DNA of 64,000 bases. Source: Streptomyces sp. NBC_01268 (lineage in GTDB: Bacteria; Actinomycetota; Actinomycetes; Streptomycetales; Streptomycetaceae). The notes under the pieces are model-generated. The model was given only the letters and a program-made list of their open reading frames with translations, was not told where the DNA came from and searched no databases. The stretch covers positions 7,376,001 through 7,440,000 of the forward strand of contig NZ_CP108454.1 in assembly GCF_036240795.1 (NCBI RefSeq). The letters are read 5' to 3'. Shown piece after piece: positions 1-8,948 of this stretch (its first letter is position 1; each line of letters begins with the position of its first letter). The position numbers and the translations under genes were made by a program.

Positions 1-639
1 GAAGCCGACCCGCGGATCGGCGAGCACCCGGAACGCCGGCGGGCCCGTCGCGACCAGCAGCTCGACCATCGCGATCCCGGAGCCGTTCGCCGTGCACAGC
101 ACCCCGGTCGTCGGCCGGTCGAAGGGACTGCCGGCCAGCCGCAGCGGCTGGGTCAGCGTCCGCGCCGGCTGCGGCACGGAGAGCCGGTCCAGCCGGGCCA
201 GCGCCTCCGCCGGGATCCCGTCCAGACTGCCCCAGCGCCGCCACCCCTCGCCCGACGGCGGCGCCACGAACCCGTCCCGCTCCACGGTCCCCTCGGGGGC
301 GAGCGCGAGCGCCGCGTCGCCGTCCCCCGGCATCCCCGCGTCCAGGTACACCACCCGCGCCACCCGCCCGGGCCGCCGGTCGGCGGCGCCCAGCACGGGG
401 TGGATGCCGTAGTCGTGCCCGACGAGCACCACCTCGGACGCGCCGCAGGCGTCGATCGCCCGCACCACGTCCGCGACATGCGTCTCCAGATCCGTCTCCG
501 GCCCCCCGGGCGGCCCGTCCACCATCCCCGTCAGCCCCACCGGAAGCGCCTCGGCCCCCGCGTCCCGCAGCCGGTCCGCGACCTCCCCCCACACCCAGCC
601 CCCGGTGAAGGGCCCCGACACCAATACGAATGCGGTCAT
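1..639 (-). CDS. Alpha/beta-hydrolase, C-terminus outside window
   Basis: The frame opens with ATG at 639 behind GAGGAG and stays open to base 1, so 213 codons are visible and the C-terminus is missing. The product starts MTAFVLVSGPFTGG, typical of the oxyanion-hole end of small esterase-like alpha/beta-hydrolases. It then has VVLVGHDYG, where the usual nucleophile Ser of the GxSxG elbow is Asp (GHDYG), as in haloalkane-dehalogenase-like and some lyase-like members. No signal peptide is seen, so a cytoplasmic enzyme is likely. Substrate unknown. The promoter at 674-704 has MerR-type geometry, so the divergent MerR regulator probably controls this gene. The family call is firm; the reaction is not. 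Confidence 0.75.
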   Translation of the reverse strand, partial: MTAFVLVSGPFTGGWVWGEVADRLRDAGAEALPVGLTGMVDGPPGGPETDLETHVADVVRAIDACGASEVVLVGHDYGIHPVLGAADRRPGRVARVVYLDAGMPGDGDAALALAPEGTVERDGFVAPPSGEGWRRWGSLDGIPAEALARLDRLSVPQPARTLTQPLRLAGSPFDRPTTGVLCTANGSGIAMVELLVATGPPAFRVLADPRVGF

Positions 640-673
640 CGTCTCGTCTCCTCGCGTTCCTCGTGACGGGGGG

Positions 674-704
674 ACGGTAGGAACTCCCCCTGGGGGAGGT
701 TCAA
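674..704 (-). promoter_or_regulatory. MerR-type promoter with 19-bp spacer and dyad
   Basis: On the minus strand a -35 TTGAAC (704-699) is followed by a 19-bp spacer and a -10 TACCGT (679-674). The spacer centres on the dyad CTCCCCC-A-GGGGGAG. A 19-bp spacer with a central dyad is the known geometry of promoters remodelled by MerR-family regulators. Transcription would start near 667, giving a leader of about 28 bases before the hydrolase ATG at 639. The rest of the 640-940 gap shows only the MerR gene's own upstream region, with a TAGCCT hexamer at 905-910. Confidence 0.7.
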
Positions 705-940
705 GCGGGACGCGGAGGGGCTGCACCGTCGAGTACCGGTCTCCGGTCTTCTCGCGGGCGTGCCAGGGGCGCCCCTTCCTGCGACGGGAGTCGTGACCCT
801 TCCTGGCCGCCGCCTGGCCACCGACCGGCCGCCGCCCGGCCGCCGTCCCGGCCGGAGACTCCGGGGCGCCGCGCGGTGCCCGATCGGCCACCGGCCGCGG
901 AGGATAGCCTGGTGGCTCTCGGCGGGGGAGGGGTCGCGGC

Positions 941-1912
941 GTGTCGCCAGAGGAGCTGTGGAGCATCGGGGAGCTCGCCGAACGCGCGGGCGTCACCGTC
1001 AAGACCGTCCGCTTCTACTCCGACCGGGGACTGCTGCCCGAGGCCGGGCGCAGCGGCGGCGGCCATCGGCGGTACGGGCCCGAGGCCCTGGACCGGATCC
1101 GACTGATCCGCTCGCTGCGCACGCTCGACCTGCCCGTCGCGGACGTCGGACGGGTGCTCGACCGCGACGACGACCTGGAGGACGTGGTCGCACAGCGGCT
1201 GCGGGAGGTCGGCGGCCGGCTCGCCGCCCTGCGCTGGCAGGAGGCCTCCCTCCGGCTCCTCCAGGACTGCACCCCCGAGGAGCGCGTCGAGCGGCTCCGG
1301 CTCCTCGGGACCGTGCCCGTACCGCCCGACACGACGGCCCTGGCACGCTTCTGGCGCCGCACGCTGCCCGTACGGCTGCCGTCCGGGCTCGCCGCCGCGG
1401 TCGTCGGCGTCGCCGTGCCCGACCCGCCCGAGGACCCGACCCCCGCCCAGGTGCTGGCCTTCGCCCGCCTGCACGAGCTCGTCGCCCGCGCGCCCGCCCC
1501 CGTCGTGCACCTCGCCGGCCTCGACCACCGGCCCGCCGTGCTGTACGAGGGCCTCGGCGAGGCGTACGCCCTCGCGGCGGCGCACCTGCGGGCGGGCCGC
1601 CAGCCCGCCGGGGGCGAGGCGCTCGACTGCTTCGTCGCCGCCTACGCCGCCGCGCTCGGCGTGCCCGACACCCGCGCCTTCCGGCGGCGTCTCGCCGGGC
1701 TGATGATCCAGGGCGCCGACCCGCTGATCGCCCGCTACTGGGAGCTGGCGGCGGAGGCGGCGGCGCCGGCCGCCGGCCGCGCGGAACCGACGGCGGGCGC
1801 GTCCCACCACTGGCTCTGCGTGGCCCTGAAGACCGGCCCCGGGACGCGCCCGTTCCCGACCGGTCAGGAGAAGGAGCGGCCGAAGAACTCCAGCTCGGCG
1901 ACGGCCACCTGA
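941..1912 (+). CDS. MerR family transcriptional regulator
   Basis: 323 residues from GTG at 941, preceded by GGGGGAGGGG. The N-terminus (WSIGELAERAGVTVKTVRFYSDRGLLPEA, then HRRYG) is the MerR winged helix-turn-helix, followed by a dimerisation coiled coil (about residues 75-115) and a roughly 200-residue effector domain that I do not recognise. There are no paired cysteines typical of metal sensors, so a small-molecule ligand is more likely. The gene is divergent from the hydrolase at 1-639, whose promoter carries a MerR-type operator. Its last 49 bases overlap the convergent end of the CIS zinc-ribbon gene. Confidence 0.85.
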   Translation: MSPEELWSIGELAERAGVTVKTVRFYSDRGLLPEAGRSGGGHRRYGPEALDRIRLIRSLRTLDLPVADVGRVLDRDDDLEDVVAQRLREVGGRLAALRWQEASLRLLQDCTPEERVERLRLLGTVPVPPDTTALARFWRRTLPVRLPSGLAAAVVGVAVPDPPEDPTPAQVLAFARLHELVARAPAPVVHLAGLDHRPAVLYEGLGEAYALAAAHLRAGRQPAGGEALDCFVAAYAAALGVPDTRAFRRRLAGLMIQGADPLIARYWELAAEAAAPAAGRAEPTAGASHHWLCVALKTGPGTRPFPTGQEKERPKNSSSATAT

Positions 1913-3267
1913 CGCGTCGGGTCCGCCCGCCACGCCGTGCGCACCACCAGCCGCACCGACACGGCGTCCCGCACCCGCAGCTCGATCTTCTGGGTGCCGC
2001 CGTCGTTGATCCGGTGCTGGGAGACGTGCGTCTCGCCCGCCGAGTCCGTGACCACCAGGTCGAAGGTGCGCGGCGTCGCCTGCCCGTCGGCCCGGGTGGT
2101 GTTCTTCCCGCTGCCGGGCGTGATCAGGACCGCCAGCAGATCGGTCGGCTCGCCGAACAGCGCCTCCAGGTACTGGCCCGCCGAGTCGCCCGCGTACCCG
2201 GTGCCCCACCAGGTGTTGGAGTAGCCGTCGCCCGCCATCGCCGCGCCCTGCTTCGGGGCGGAGTGCGAGGCGCGCCAGGCCGCCGGATGGACCGGGGCCC
2301 GGTCGGCGAAGTGGTCCTGCACCGCGCGGGCGGCCGGCGGCCCGCCGAAGATGCCGCCCACGACCACGGCCACCACGGCGGTCGTCGCCAGGGCCCGCAC
2401 GATCCAGCGCCCCCGGTCCCGGGCGAGCCGGGGCCGCTGGCCCGCGTACGGGCCTTCGGCCTCGGTCAGCGGCCGCGCGACCAGCGGCGTCGCGCAGAGC
2501 CGGCAGAAGTGCCGCCCGGGGGTGTTGGCGGTCCCGCAGGCGGGGCACGGCGTGCCGCCCCGCGCCACCACGGGCGCCTCGGCCGTCCGTACCGTCGGCC
2601 GGGGCGCGTCCGGGCGGCCCGGCAGCACGGCGGCCGGGACGGACGGGTCGCTCTCCGGGACGGGGACGAGGAGGGCGCGCGCGACGGTGTCGGACGGGCC
2701 GGTGGCGCGAGCGGGCGCGGGAGTGGGGGTGGGGGTGGGAACGGGGGCGGGGGCGGGTGTCGTCGGAATCTCGGGCGCGGCGGGGGCGCCGGACGTTTCC
2801 GACGCTCCGGACGCCTCCGCCGCCCCGGACGCCTCGACCGGGGAGGCGGTGGCCCGCTGGGCCGGGACCTCCGCGGCGGGCGCCGCCGCGGAACCGGCCC
2901 CGCTCCCCGCCCCGTTCGCGGCCCCGGCCCCGGCCCCGGACCCGTTCCCGGCAGGCGCCGCCGGTGCCCCGCCGTCCCCGCCGCCGTCCCCGGCGTCCCG
3001 TACCGCGGGCAGCGGCTCCGTGACGGCCTCGGACGCCGTGGCGCCCGTGCCCGTACCGCCGGTGCCCGTGGAGCCCGCCGCTCCGGCCGGGGTCGGCGAG
3101 CCGCCGTCCCGGGCGCCGTCCCCGTCGCCGGACCCGGACGCCGCCGGGCGCGCCGACGGCGTGTCCCAGCGGAGGAACGCGCCGCACGCGTCGCAGAAGG
3201 ACTGGTCCGCCGCCCGGACCGGACGGGCGCAGTCCGGGCAGGGGCGGGGCTGGACGGTGTCACTCAT
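1864..3267 (-). CDS. Membrane-anchored zinc-ribbon protein with discoidin/NADase-type glycan-binding C-terminal domain (CIS locus)
   Basis: 467 residues. An N-terminal zinc ribbon (Cys10, 13, 25, 28) is followed by about 200 residues of Ala/Gly/Pro/Ser-rich low complexity. A second ribbon (CPAC...CRLC, near residues 239-259) precedes one membrane helix (about 288-308). The C-terminal 150 residues look like the discoidin-fold glycan-binding domain called NADase-type in actinobacterial annotations. Topology would place both ribbons in the cytoplasm and the last domain outside. It is the last gene of the CIS operon and overlaps the gpI-like gene by 4 bases (ATGA). Role inferred: membrane or wall attachment, or a CIS accessory. 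No enzymatic motif is seen. Confidence 0.7.
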   Translation of the reverse strand: MSDTVQPRPCPDCARPVRAADQSFCDACGAFLRWDTPSARPAASGSGDGDGARDGGSPTPAGAAGSTGTGGTGTGATASEAVTEPLPAVRDAGDGGGDGGAPAAPAGNGSGAGAGAANGAGSGAGSAAAPAAEVPAQRATASPVEASGAAEASGASETSGAPAAPEIPTTPAPAPVPTPTPTPAPARATGPSDTVARALLVPVPESDPSVPAAVLPGRPDAPRPTVRTAEAPVVARGGTPCPACGTANTPGRHFCRLCATPLVARPLTEAEGPYAGQRPRLARDRGRWIVRALATTAVVAVVVGGIFGGPPAARAVQDHFADRAPVHPAAWRASHSAPKQGAAMAGDGYSNTWWGTGYAGDSAGQYLEALFGEPTDLLAVLITPGSGKNTTRADGQATPRTFDLVVTDSAGETHVSQHRINDGGTQKIELRVRDAVSVRLVVRTAWRADPTRQVAVAELEFFGRSFS

Positions 3268-3866
3268 GGGGTGGAGGCTCCTTCGGGTGCGGAAGCGGCG
3301 GTCACCGTGGTGGTGAACGGAAGATGGGCCGGGCGCGCGGCGGCCACGACCGCGCGCAGCCGGTACGTGTCCACGGCGCCCGGGTCGGCGACCCGGAGGG
3401 TGACGTGGAGTCCGGGCACGGGCGTGCCGGGGAACGGGCCGAGCGGACGCACCGACCAGTGCGCCCCGCCGCTCTCGACGACCTCCGGGGCGGTGCCGAA
3501 GGCGAGCCGTACCGCCGCCACGAGCCCGCGCCGGGTGCCGCGCACCCGGTGCAGCGCGACGGCCGCCGCGACGGCGCGGCGGCGGGTCTCCAGCGGCTCG
3601 GAGCCGTCGAGTTCGGCGCCGACCCAGGTCGCCAGGTAGTCGACGAAGTCGGCGGGGGCCAGCGCGGGCGAGAAGTACGCCTCCAGCGAGTCCAGCACGT
3701 TGAACAGGGGCGCGAGGACCACGTCCAGGCCCGACACGAACCGGCGGCCGAAGTCGTCCTCCGCGTACACGGCGGGCAGCGCGTCGCCCAGCGGGCAGGG
3801 CGTCGCCAGGCCCGGCACCGTGCCGCGCGCGGAACCGGCCGGTGCGCCGTGCCGCAGCCCGTTCAC
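3264..3866 (-). CDS. cis12: Phage tail protein I-like baseplate protein (Afp12/Cis12-like)
   Basis: 200 residues from GTG at 3866, which overlaps the upstream baseplate stop codon (GTGA). The first half (LPAVYAEDDFGRRFVSGLD, then FVDYLATWVGAELD) matches the P2 gpI/tail-protein-I family that joins gp6-like subunits to form baseplate wedges. The second half is less conserved and basic. Position directly after the gpJ-like gene is the usual order in contractile injection systems. Family assignment is good; the numbering as Cis12 is by analogy with Afp/PVC. Confidence 0.8.
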   Translation of the reverse strand: MNGLRHGAPAGSARGTVPGLATPCPLGDALPAVYAEDDFGRRFVSGLDVVLAPLFNVLDSLEAYFSPALAPADFVDYLATWVGAELDGSEPLETRRRAVAAAVALHRVRGTRRGLVAAVRLAFGTAPEVVESGGAHWSVRPLGPFPGTPVPGLHVTLRVADPGAVDTYRLRAVVAAARPAHLPFTTTVTAASAPEGASTP

Positions 3867-5896
3867 CGGGCCTCGATCACGCGGACGTGGTGGTCGAACG
3901 GGAACAGCAGCGCGGACGGGGCCAGTTCGATGCGGTCCGTCGCCTCGCCCCGGCGGCCGGTCAGCGGGTCGGCCGGGTGGAGCAGCACCTCGTCGACGAG
4001 CTCCACGCCCGGCACCCGCTGGAGGGCCGCGAAGATCTCCCCGGCGCGCAGCGGACGCCCGAACGGCCAGCCCTCGCCGTGCACCCCGCCGGTCAGTGGG
4101 TCGAGGTACGCGTAGAGCGCGTCCAGCGCGTCGGCCCGCACCTTCTCGGCCTTCACGGCCCGGAACGCGTGCAGCGTGGCCACCACCGTCGCCCCCTGGT
4201 AGAACGGCGGTCCGACCGCGAGACGGGTGCCGAGCGGACGCCGCTCGTCGAGGAAGTCCGTCACCCGGCCCAGCAGCTCCTCGCCGGGCACGAGCTGTTC
4301 GAAGCGCAGTCGGCCGCCCCGGTCGGGCACCGCCTGCGGCACCACGAGGACCCGCACCGCGTTGTCCCCGGACTCCGCCGCGTCCGCCGCCAGACAGGCG
4401 ATCCGCGCGGCCTCGGGCGCGGCCCGGCGGGCCAGCTCCTCGTAGTCGCGGGCGGTGACCGCCCGCTCCTGGGCGCGCAGCGCGATCGGCGCGCGCAGCC
4501 TGGCCTCCTCGACGGTCTCCCCGTCCACCCCGCCGCGCGCCGCCTCACGGTTCTCGACCCGGGCGATGTACGGGATGGAGCTGCGCAGCACGCTGATCGC
4601 GGAGCGCGCGACATTGCCGGCCCGGCCGCCGCCGGTGCCGTACCGCGCCACGCGGATCGCCGCGCCCTTCGGCGGGACGGCACCGAACTGGCGCAGGGTG
4701 CCGTCGGGTTGGCGCACGCTCGGGCCGAACGCGATCTCGCCGGTCGTCGCGTCGAGGGTGAAGTGCCGGTCGCGGGGGCGGGAGGAGGCGAAGTCGGGGA
4801 CGAGGGTCCATTCGCGCCAGCCCGTCGCCGTGTCGCCCTCGACCGCCGGGGCCGGACCGTCGGCGGCCCCGCCCTCGGGGCCTGTGGTGCCGGGCCCGTC
4901 CGTGTGCTCGGCGATCTGGAGCAGCATCGCCGGCCGGTGCACGACCGGCGCGTGGGTCAGCCGGAACCGCTGCCCCGCGACGCCCTCCGACGCCCCCAGC
5001 GACTCGTCCCGCACCGTCTCCGCGTGCGCCGCCCGCACCGTACCGCCGATGGTGAAGGCGCTCGCGGCACGGACCGTCGGCGACTCGCTGTACGCGGGCT
5101 GGCCCTCGGCCGCCTGGACGACCCGGCAGCGCACCCAGCCCGCCTCGTGCCGGCCCAGACGGGACAGGGCGTGCCCCGCCGGTATGTGCAGCACCACCTC
5201 GCCGGGCCGGTTGAGACCGCCCGTGGTGTCCTCGTCGACCTCGCAGCCGACCCAGCCGTCGGTCGCCGTCCACGCCTCCCACACCAGCGGGGGCATCCGC
5301 GGGTCCACGCCCACGCCGTCCACCCGGCTGTCCAGGCCGAGCACCAGGACACAGCCGGGGACGGCCGCCGACAGGCCGAAGAGCAGCAGGTCGCCGACGG
5401 ACGGCAGCGGCGCGAACGCCGGCACGTCGGAGCCGCCGAGGACGTCCTGCGTCCGGTCCTCCGGCGTCTCGCCGGACGGCTGGCGCAGGAAGCGCGCCAG
5501 CTCGCACGGGACCACCGTCAGATCGTCGGTGGTGGCGAAGACGACCGCCTCCTCCGTCTCCGTACGCCCGGTCGACACCTCCGTGCCGGCCGGCAGCAGC
5601 ACCGGCTCGGACTGCGGCGCCGACAGCCGGAACGTGACGTCGGCGTGGGCCGCGGCGGGCGGGAAGAGGGTGATGCCGAGGAGGTCGAGGAAGGCCAGGT
5701 GGTTCTTCTCCGGGACCCGGTTGAGGCGGTAGACCAGCTGGTCGGCCATGTGCGCGACGGCCTCGACGAGCGTGACGCCGGGGTCCGAGACGTTGTGGTC
5801 CGTCCATTCGGGACACGCCTGCTGGATGTAGCGCTTGGCGTCGTCGACGAACTGCTGGAAGCGGCGGTCGTCGAGATGGGGTGCGGGCAGGGCCAT
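3863..5896 (-). CDS. cis11: Baseplate assembly protein, gp6/gpJ-like (Afp11/Cis11-like)
   Basis: 677 residues from ATG at 5896. The N-terminus (RRFQQFVDDAKRYIQQACPEW, VSDPGVTLVEAVAHMADQLVYRLNRVPEK) is the conserved start of putative baseplate proteins in contractile injection systems. The C-terminal half (about residues 400-660: NVARSAISVLRSSIPYIARVENREAA, GVDGETVEEA, AVTARDYEEL) matches the gpJ core. The protein would form the baseplate wedge around the spike that releases the sheath on firing. It sits 10 bases after gp25-like Cis9 and overlaps Cis12 by 4 bases, so coupled translation is likely. Confidence 0.9.
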   Translation of the reverse strand: MALPAPHLDDRRFQQFVDDAKRYIQQACPEWTDHNVSDPGVTLVEAVAHMADQLVYRLNRVPEKNHLAFLDLLGITLFPPAAAHADVTFRLSAPQSEPVLLPAGTEVSTGRTETEEAVVFATTDDLTVVPCELARFLRQPSGETPEDRTQDVLGGSDVPAFAPLPSVGDLLLFGLSAAVPGCVLVLGLDSRVDGVGVDPRMPPLVWEAWTATDGWVGCEVDEDTTGGLNRPGEVVLHIPAGHALSRLGRHEAGWVRCRVVQAAEGQPAYSESPTVRAASAFTIGGTVRAAHAETVRDESLGASEGVAGQRFRLTHAPVVHRPAMLLQIAEHTDGPGTTGPEGGAADGPAPAVEGDTATGWREWTLVPDFASSRPRDRHFTLDATTGEIAFGPSVRQPDGTLRQFGAVPPKGAAIRVARYGTGGGRAGNVARSAISVLRSSIPYIARVENREAARGGVDGETVEEARLRAPIALRAQERAVTARDYEELARRAAPEAARIACLAADAAESGDNAVRVLVVPQAVPDRGGRLRFEQLVPGEELLGRVTDFLDERRPLGTRLAVGPPFYQGATVVATLHAFRAVKAEKVRADALDALYAYLDPLTGGVHGEGWPFGRPLRAGEIFAALQRVPGVELVDEVLLHPADPLTGRRGEATDRIELAPSALLFPFDHHVRVIEAR

Positions 5897-5906
5897 GGCG
5901 GCTCTT

Positions 5907-6305
5907 TCAGTCCTCGGAGGGGATGACGTAGAAGGGGAAGACGAGGTTGCGCGGATTGTTGGTGCCGCGCACCCGGTAGCGGACGTCGATGTGCAGCGTG
6001 GCCGGATCCCCCGGGGCCGGGGTCACCGTGACCTCCTCCACCTCGATGCGCGGCTCCCAGCGCTCCAGCGAGGTCAGCACCTCGTACCGGATCCGGCCCG
6101 TCGTCGCGTCGTTCACCGGCGCGAAGACCAGCTCGTGCACCGCGCAGCCGAACTCGGGCCGCATCGGCCGCTCGCCCGGCGCCGTCGCGAGCACCAGCCG
6201 CATCGACTCCTCGATCTCGCGGTCGCGCCGGACGAGCGCGATCGATCCGCTCGGCCCGGTGCGCAGCGGGAACGCCCAGCCCGCACCGACGAAATGCTCA
6301 CTCAT
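5907..6305 (-). CDS. cis9: gp25-like baseplate protein (Afp9/Cis9-like)
   Basis: 132 residues from ATG at 6305. It carries the gp25/gpW signature: GWAFPLR near the start, then REIEESMRLVLATAPGERPMRPEFGCAVHELVFAPVND, with the conserved GER...PEFG segment at about residues 50-62. In T4 and related systems this protein sits at the baseplate/sheath junction and nucleates sheath polymerisation. It lies between the VgrG-like spike gene (30-base gap) and the gp6-like gene (10-base gap). Confidence 0.9.
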   Translation of the reverse strand: MSEHFVGAGWAFPLRTGPSGSIALVRRDREIEESMRLVLATAPGERPMRPEFGCAVHELVFAPVNDATTGRIRYEVLTSLERWEPRIEVEEVTVTPAPGDPATLHIDVRYRVRGTNNPRNLVFPFYVIPSED

Positions 6306-6335
6306 GGAAGGTCCTCTCTCCGCTCACGGGTCCCG

Positions 6336-8174
6336 TCAGAGCGGGGAGGCGGCGATGGCCGGATTCGGCAGCGGAACGGTGAAGGTGACGATGTTGGGGG
6401 CGTTGAGGACGGCCTGCGGCGCCGACGCCTTGAACCGCGTCCCCGCCTTGATGTCGACCCCGAGGGTCGACTTGATGTCCACGCCGGTACCCGCGTTGAG
6501 GCTGATCTTCCCCAACGCGGAGAGCGTGAGATCCGCCCCGGACTCCACCGTCACCCCTCGCGCGCCGCTGATCGTCACCGTGCCGTCGCTGTCGACGGTG
6601 AGCGTCGTGCGGGCCTCGTTCAGCTCGATGCTCAGCTTCCCCTGCGCGGTGCGCAGCCGGATGCCGTGCGAGGCGCGCGTCCGGCCGCCGCCCTCCTCGC
6701 GCAGCTCCACCGTGTGCCCGGTGCGGGAGGTCAGGGCCCGCCACTGCACCCGGCCGCTGGTCGGGTCGACCGGCGGCACCCGGTCGGTGGCCGGCGTGTG
6801 CTTGTCGACGCCGTTGTACAGCCCGGCCAGCACGTACGGGTGCTCCAGCGAGCCCCGGTCGAAGGCGCACAGCACCTCGTCGTCGACCTCCGGCAGCATC
6901 AGGCCGCCGCCCCCGCGCCCGCCCAGCTGCGCCACCCGGCACCAGTCGCTCTCGTACGTCGCCGACAGCCACGGGAAACGCAGCCGGACCCGGCCCAGCG
7001 ACAGCGGGTCCTTGGTGTTGGTGACCAGCGCGACCGCCACGCCCGGCATCGGCGGCGCCGGTTCGCCGCCGCCCGCGGCCGTCCCGTACAGCGAACGGAA
7101 CTGACGCCCCGACACGGTCAGCCAGGACGTGAACTGCCGCCCCGACGCGAAGACGTGCCGCACCCCGGTCGCCGTGTAGCGCCCCTCGAACGGGAACCCG
7201 GCGCCCTTCACCGCCACCGGCTGCCCCGGCTTCAGCTCCGGGTTGCCGGTCACGGCCACCTCCACCTCCGCGAACGAGCCCGTGACGTCGTCGGCGAGCG
7301 CGCGAGCCGCCTGCCGCACCTCCGACTGGGTGGTGAACGGGCGGTCCGCCAGGGTCAGTTCGGCCGTCCCGAACGGCGCCGAGAGCTGGGCCGGAGTGAT
7401 GTCCGAGACGATCTCCGTACTGCTCGCCGCCGGCGTCGGCGAGGACAGCGCCTGCTTCGTCCGCGGATCCCAGCCCCGTACGTCGACCCGGCCGACCTGG
7501 CCCGCCGCCGTCACCGACACCCGGCTGTGCAGCGTGTTGTGCCCGAAGTCCAGGACGTACGGGCTCTGCGCGGCCGGCGTCGTGTCGGCGGGAGCGGACG
7601 CGGCGGGCGGCAGGGCGGCGAAGGTGAGCCGACCCGCCGGGTCGACCGCCAGGCGCACGTCGTTCGCCTGCGCGAGCCGCGACAGGAAGTCCCAGTCGGT
7701 GATGTTCGGCTGCGTCGCCAGCTCGTAGACCGTCGGCGTCGCGTCGACCTGCCCGAGCGGCACCCGGTTCAGCGCCGCCACCTTCCGCACGATGTCGGAG
7801 GCCGTCATGTTCGGATAGCCCTCGACCCGGCGGTTGCGCAGCAGCCGGTGCCCCGGGTCGTAACCGCGCACGATCAGGTACCGCCCCAGCGTCGGCGCCG
7901 CGTCCGTCTCCAGGGCCGTCACCTCGCCGGTCAGCATCGGCGCGCCGAGCCGCCCGTCGGTGAACGGCGACAGCACCGCCATCGCCCCCACCTTCAGGAA
8001 GGGGAACTTCTCCGTCAGCGTGCCGTCCTTGTCGCTGAAGGTCAGCTGGAACGCCGAGGGCACGTTGACGCTCGCGTCCACCCAGCCCTCCGTGAGCCGG
8101 ACCGCGAGCGCGTCGGGGAGTGTCACCCCGTCCAGCTGCACGTGCAGGACGGTGGTGAAGGTCTTCTCGCTCAT
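6336..8174 (-). CDS. cis8: VgrG/gp27-gp5-like spike protein (Afp8/Cis8-like)
   Basis: 612 residues from ATG at 8174. Residues 1-330 resemble the gpD/gp27 hub (VRGYDPGHRLLRNR, then DWDFLSRLAQANDVRLAVD). From about residue 375 a gp5-type OB fold follows (GVAVALVTNTKDPLSLGRVRLRFPWL, SDWCRVAQLGG, GLMLPEVDDEVLCAFDRG). The last 100 residues form a short beta-helix-like needle (LTVDSDGTVTISGARGVTVESGADLTL). Together they make the trimeric spike at the tube tip. No toxin domain follows the needle, and no separate PAAR tip gene is visible nearby. Confidence 0.92.
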   Translation of the reverse strand: MSEKTFTTVLHVQLDGVTLPDALAVRLTEGWVDASVNVPSAFQLTFSDKDGTLTEKFPFLKVGAMAVLSPFTDGRLGAPMLTGEVTALETDAAPTLGRYLIVRGYDPGHRLLRNRRVEGYPNMTASDIVRKVAALNRVPLGQVDATPTVYELATQPNITDWDFLSRLAQANDVRLAVDPAGRLTFAALPPAASAPADTTPAAQSPYVLDFGHNTLHSRVSVTAAGQVGRVDVRGWDPRTKQALSSPTPAASSTEIVSDITPAQLSAPFGTAELTLADRPFTTQSEVRQAARALADDVTGSFAEVEVAVTGNPELKPGQPVAVKGAGFPFEGRYTATGVRHVFASGRQFTSWLTVSGRQFRSLYGTAAGGGEPAPPMPGVAVALVTNTKDPLSLGRVRLRFPWLSATYESDWCRVAQLGGRGGGGLMLPEVDDEVLCAFDRGSLEHPYVLAGLYNGVDKHTPATDRVPPVDPTSGRVQWRALTSRTGHTVELREEGGGRTRASHGIRLRTAQGKLSIELNEARTTLTVDSDGTVTISGARGVTVESGADLTLSALGKISLNAGTGVDIKSTLGVDIKAGTRFKASAPQAVLNAPNIVTFTVPLPNPAIAASPL

Positions 8175-8947
8175 GCGGCGCCCTCGGTCGGCGATCGGAA
8201 GGTCGGTACGGAAGGTCGGACCGCCGCCGGGAGTTCGGCGGCGGACGGCAGCAGCAGCTCCGTGCCGGGGCTCAGCCGCATCGGGTCGTCGATGCCGTTC
8301 GCCTCGGCGATCACCCGCCAGCGGGTCGCGTCGCCGTACTCCCGCCAGGCCAGCGAGGCGAGCGAGTCACCGGCGACCGTGCGGTGCACCCGGCGCGCGG
8401 ACAGCGCGCCGGACGTCGGGTTCTGCTTCTTCGTCTCCGACGCGACCTCGGTCAGCGACAGCGAACACGTCGCCCGGATCGGCACACCGCTCGGGCTGAA
8501 CAGCGTGTACGTCGCCGACACGTTCGTCACGTACGCGACGAACTGCACCGTCGAGAACGAACCCCACGAGAACCGCACCCACGGCGGGCTCGGTGCCTTC
8601 GAGTCCACGCTCTGCGCCGTCACCTCGCAGCAGGACAGCAGCAGCTCCACCTGGTTCTGCACCGCCGTGGAACTCGGCGTCCCGGACGCGTCCAGGAACA
8701 CCTCCAGCTCCAGTGACGCGGGCCGGCTGCCGGTGAACTTCGGCGGAGCGCCCCGGGTGTAGGCGACCGCGGGCTCCGTGTGCCAGTCCGCCGAACGGCT
8801 CAGCCGCAGCTGGTCCGGGTTGAACTGGAACTTCACCTCGCCGATCGCGCCGCCCATCGAGCCGCCCAGATCCGTCGGCGGCTGGTGGATCGACAACGAG
8901 GCCCGCGACAGACCGCGCGCCGCCTTACCGCCCGAGGGCGCCGCCAT
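8171..8947 (-). CDS. cis7: LysM-containing baseplate hub protein (Afp7/Cis7-like)
   Basis: 258 residues from ATG at 8947, overlapping the spike gene start by 4 bases. The N-terminal half (GAIGEVKFQFNPDQLRLSRSADW) is the conserved start of Afp7-type proteins. A LysM domain occupies about residues 185-240 (HRTVAGDSLASLAWREYGDA, then RLSPGTELLLPS). In contractile systems this protein links the tube to the spike hub, and its LysM is structural rather than for wall binding. It sits between tube gene cis5 and spike gene cis8, the canonical order. Confidence 0.9.
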   Translation of the reverse strand: MAAPSGGKAARGLSRASLSIHQPPTDLGGSMGGAIGEVKFQFNPDQLRLSRSADWHTEPAVAYTRGAPPKFTGSRPASLELEVFLDASGTPSSTAVQNQVELLLSCCEVTAQSVDSKAPSPPWVRFSWGSFSTVQFVAYVTNVSATYTLFSPSGVPIRATCSLSLTEVASETKKQNPTSGALSARRVHRTVAGDSLASLAWREYGDATRWRVIAEANGIDDPMRLSPGTELLLPSAAELPAAVRPSVPTFRSPTEGAA

Positions 8948-8948
8948 C

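Noticed and set aside
6336..8174. A toxin domain fused to the spike protein
   Set aside because: The chain ends with the short beta-helix needle; no extra domain follows residue 612.
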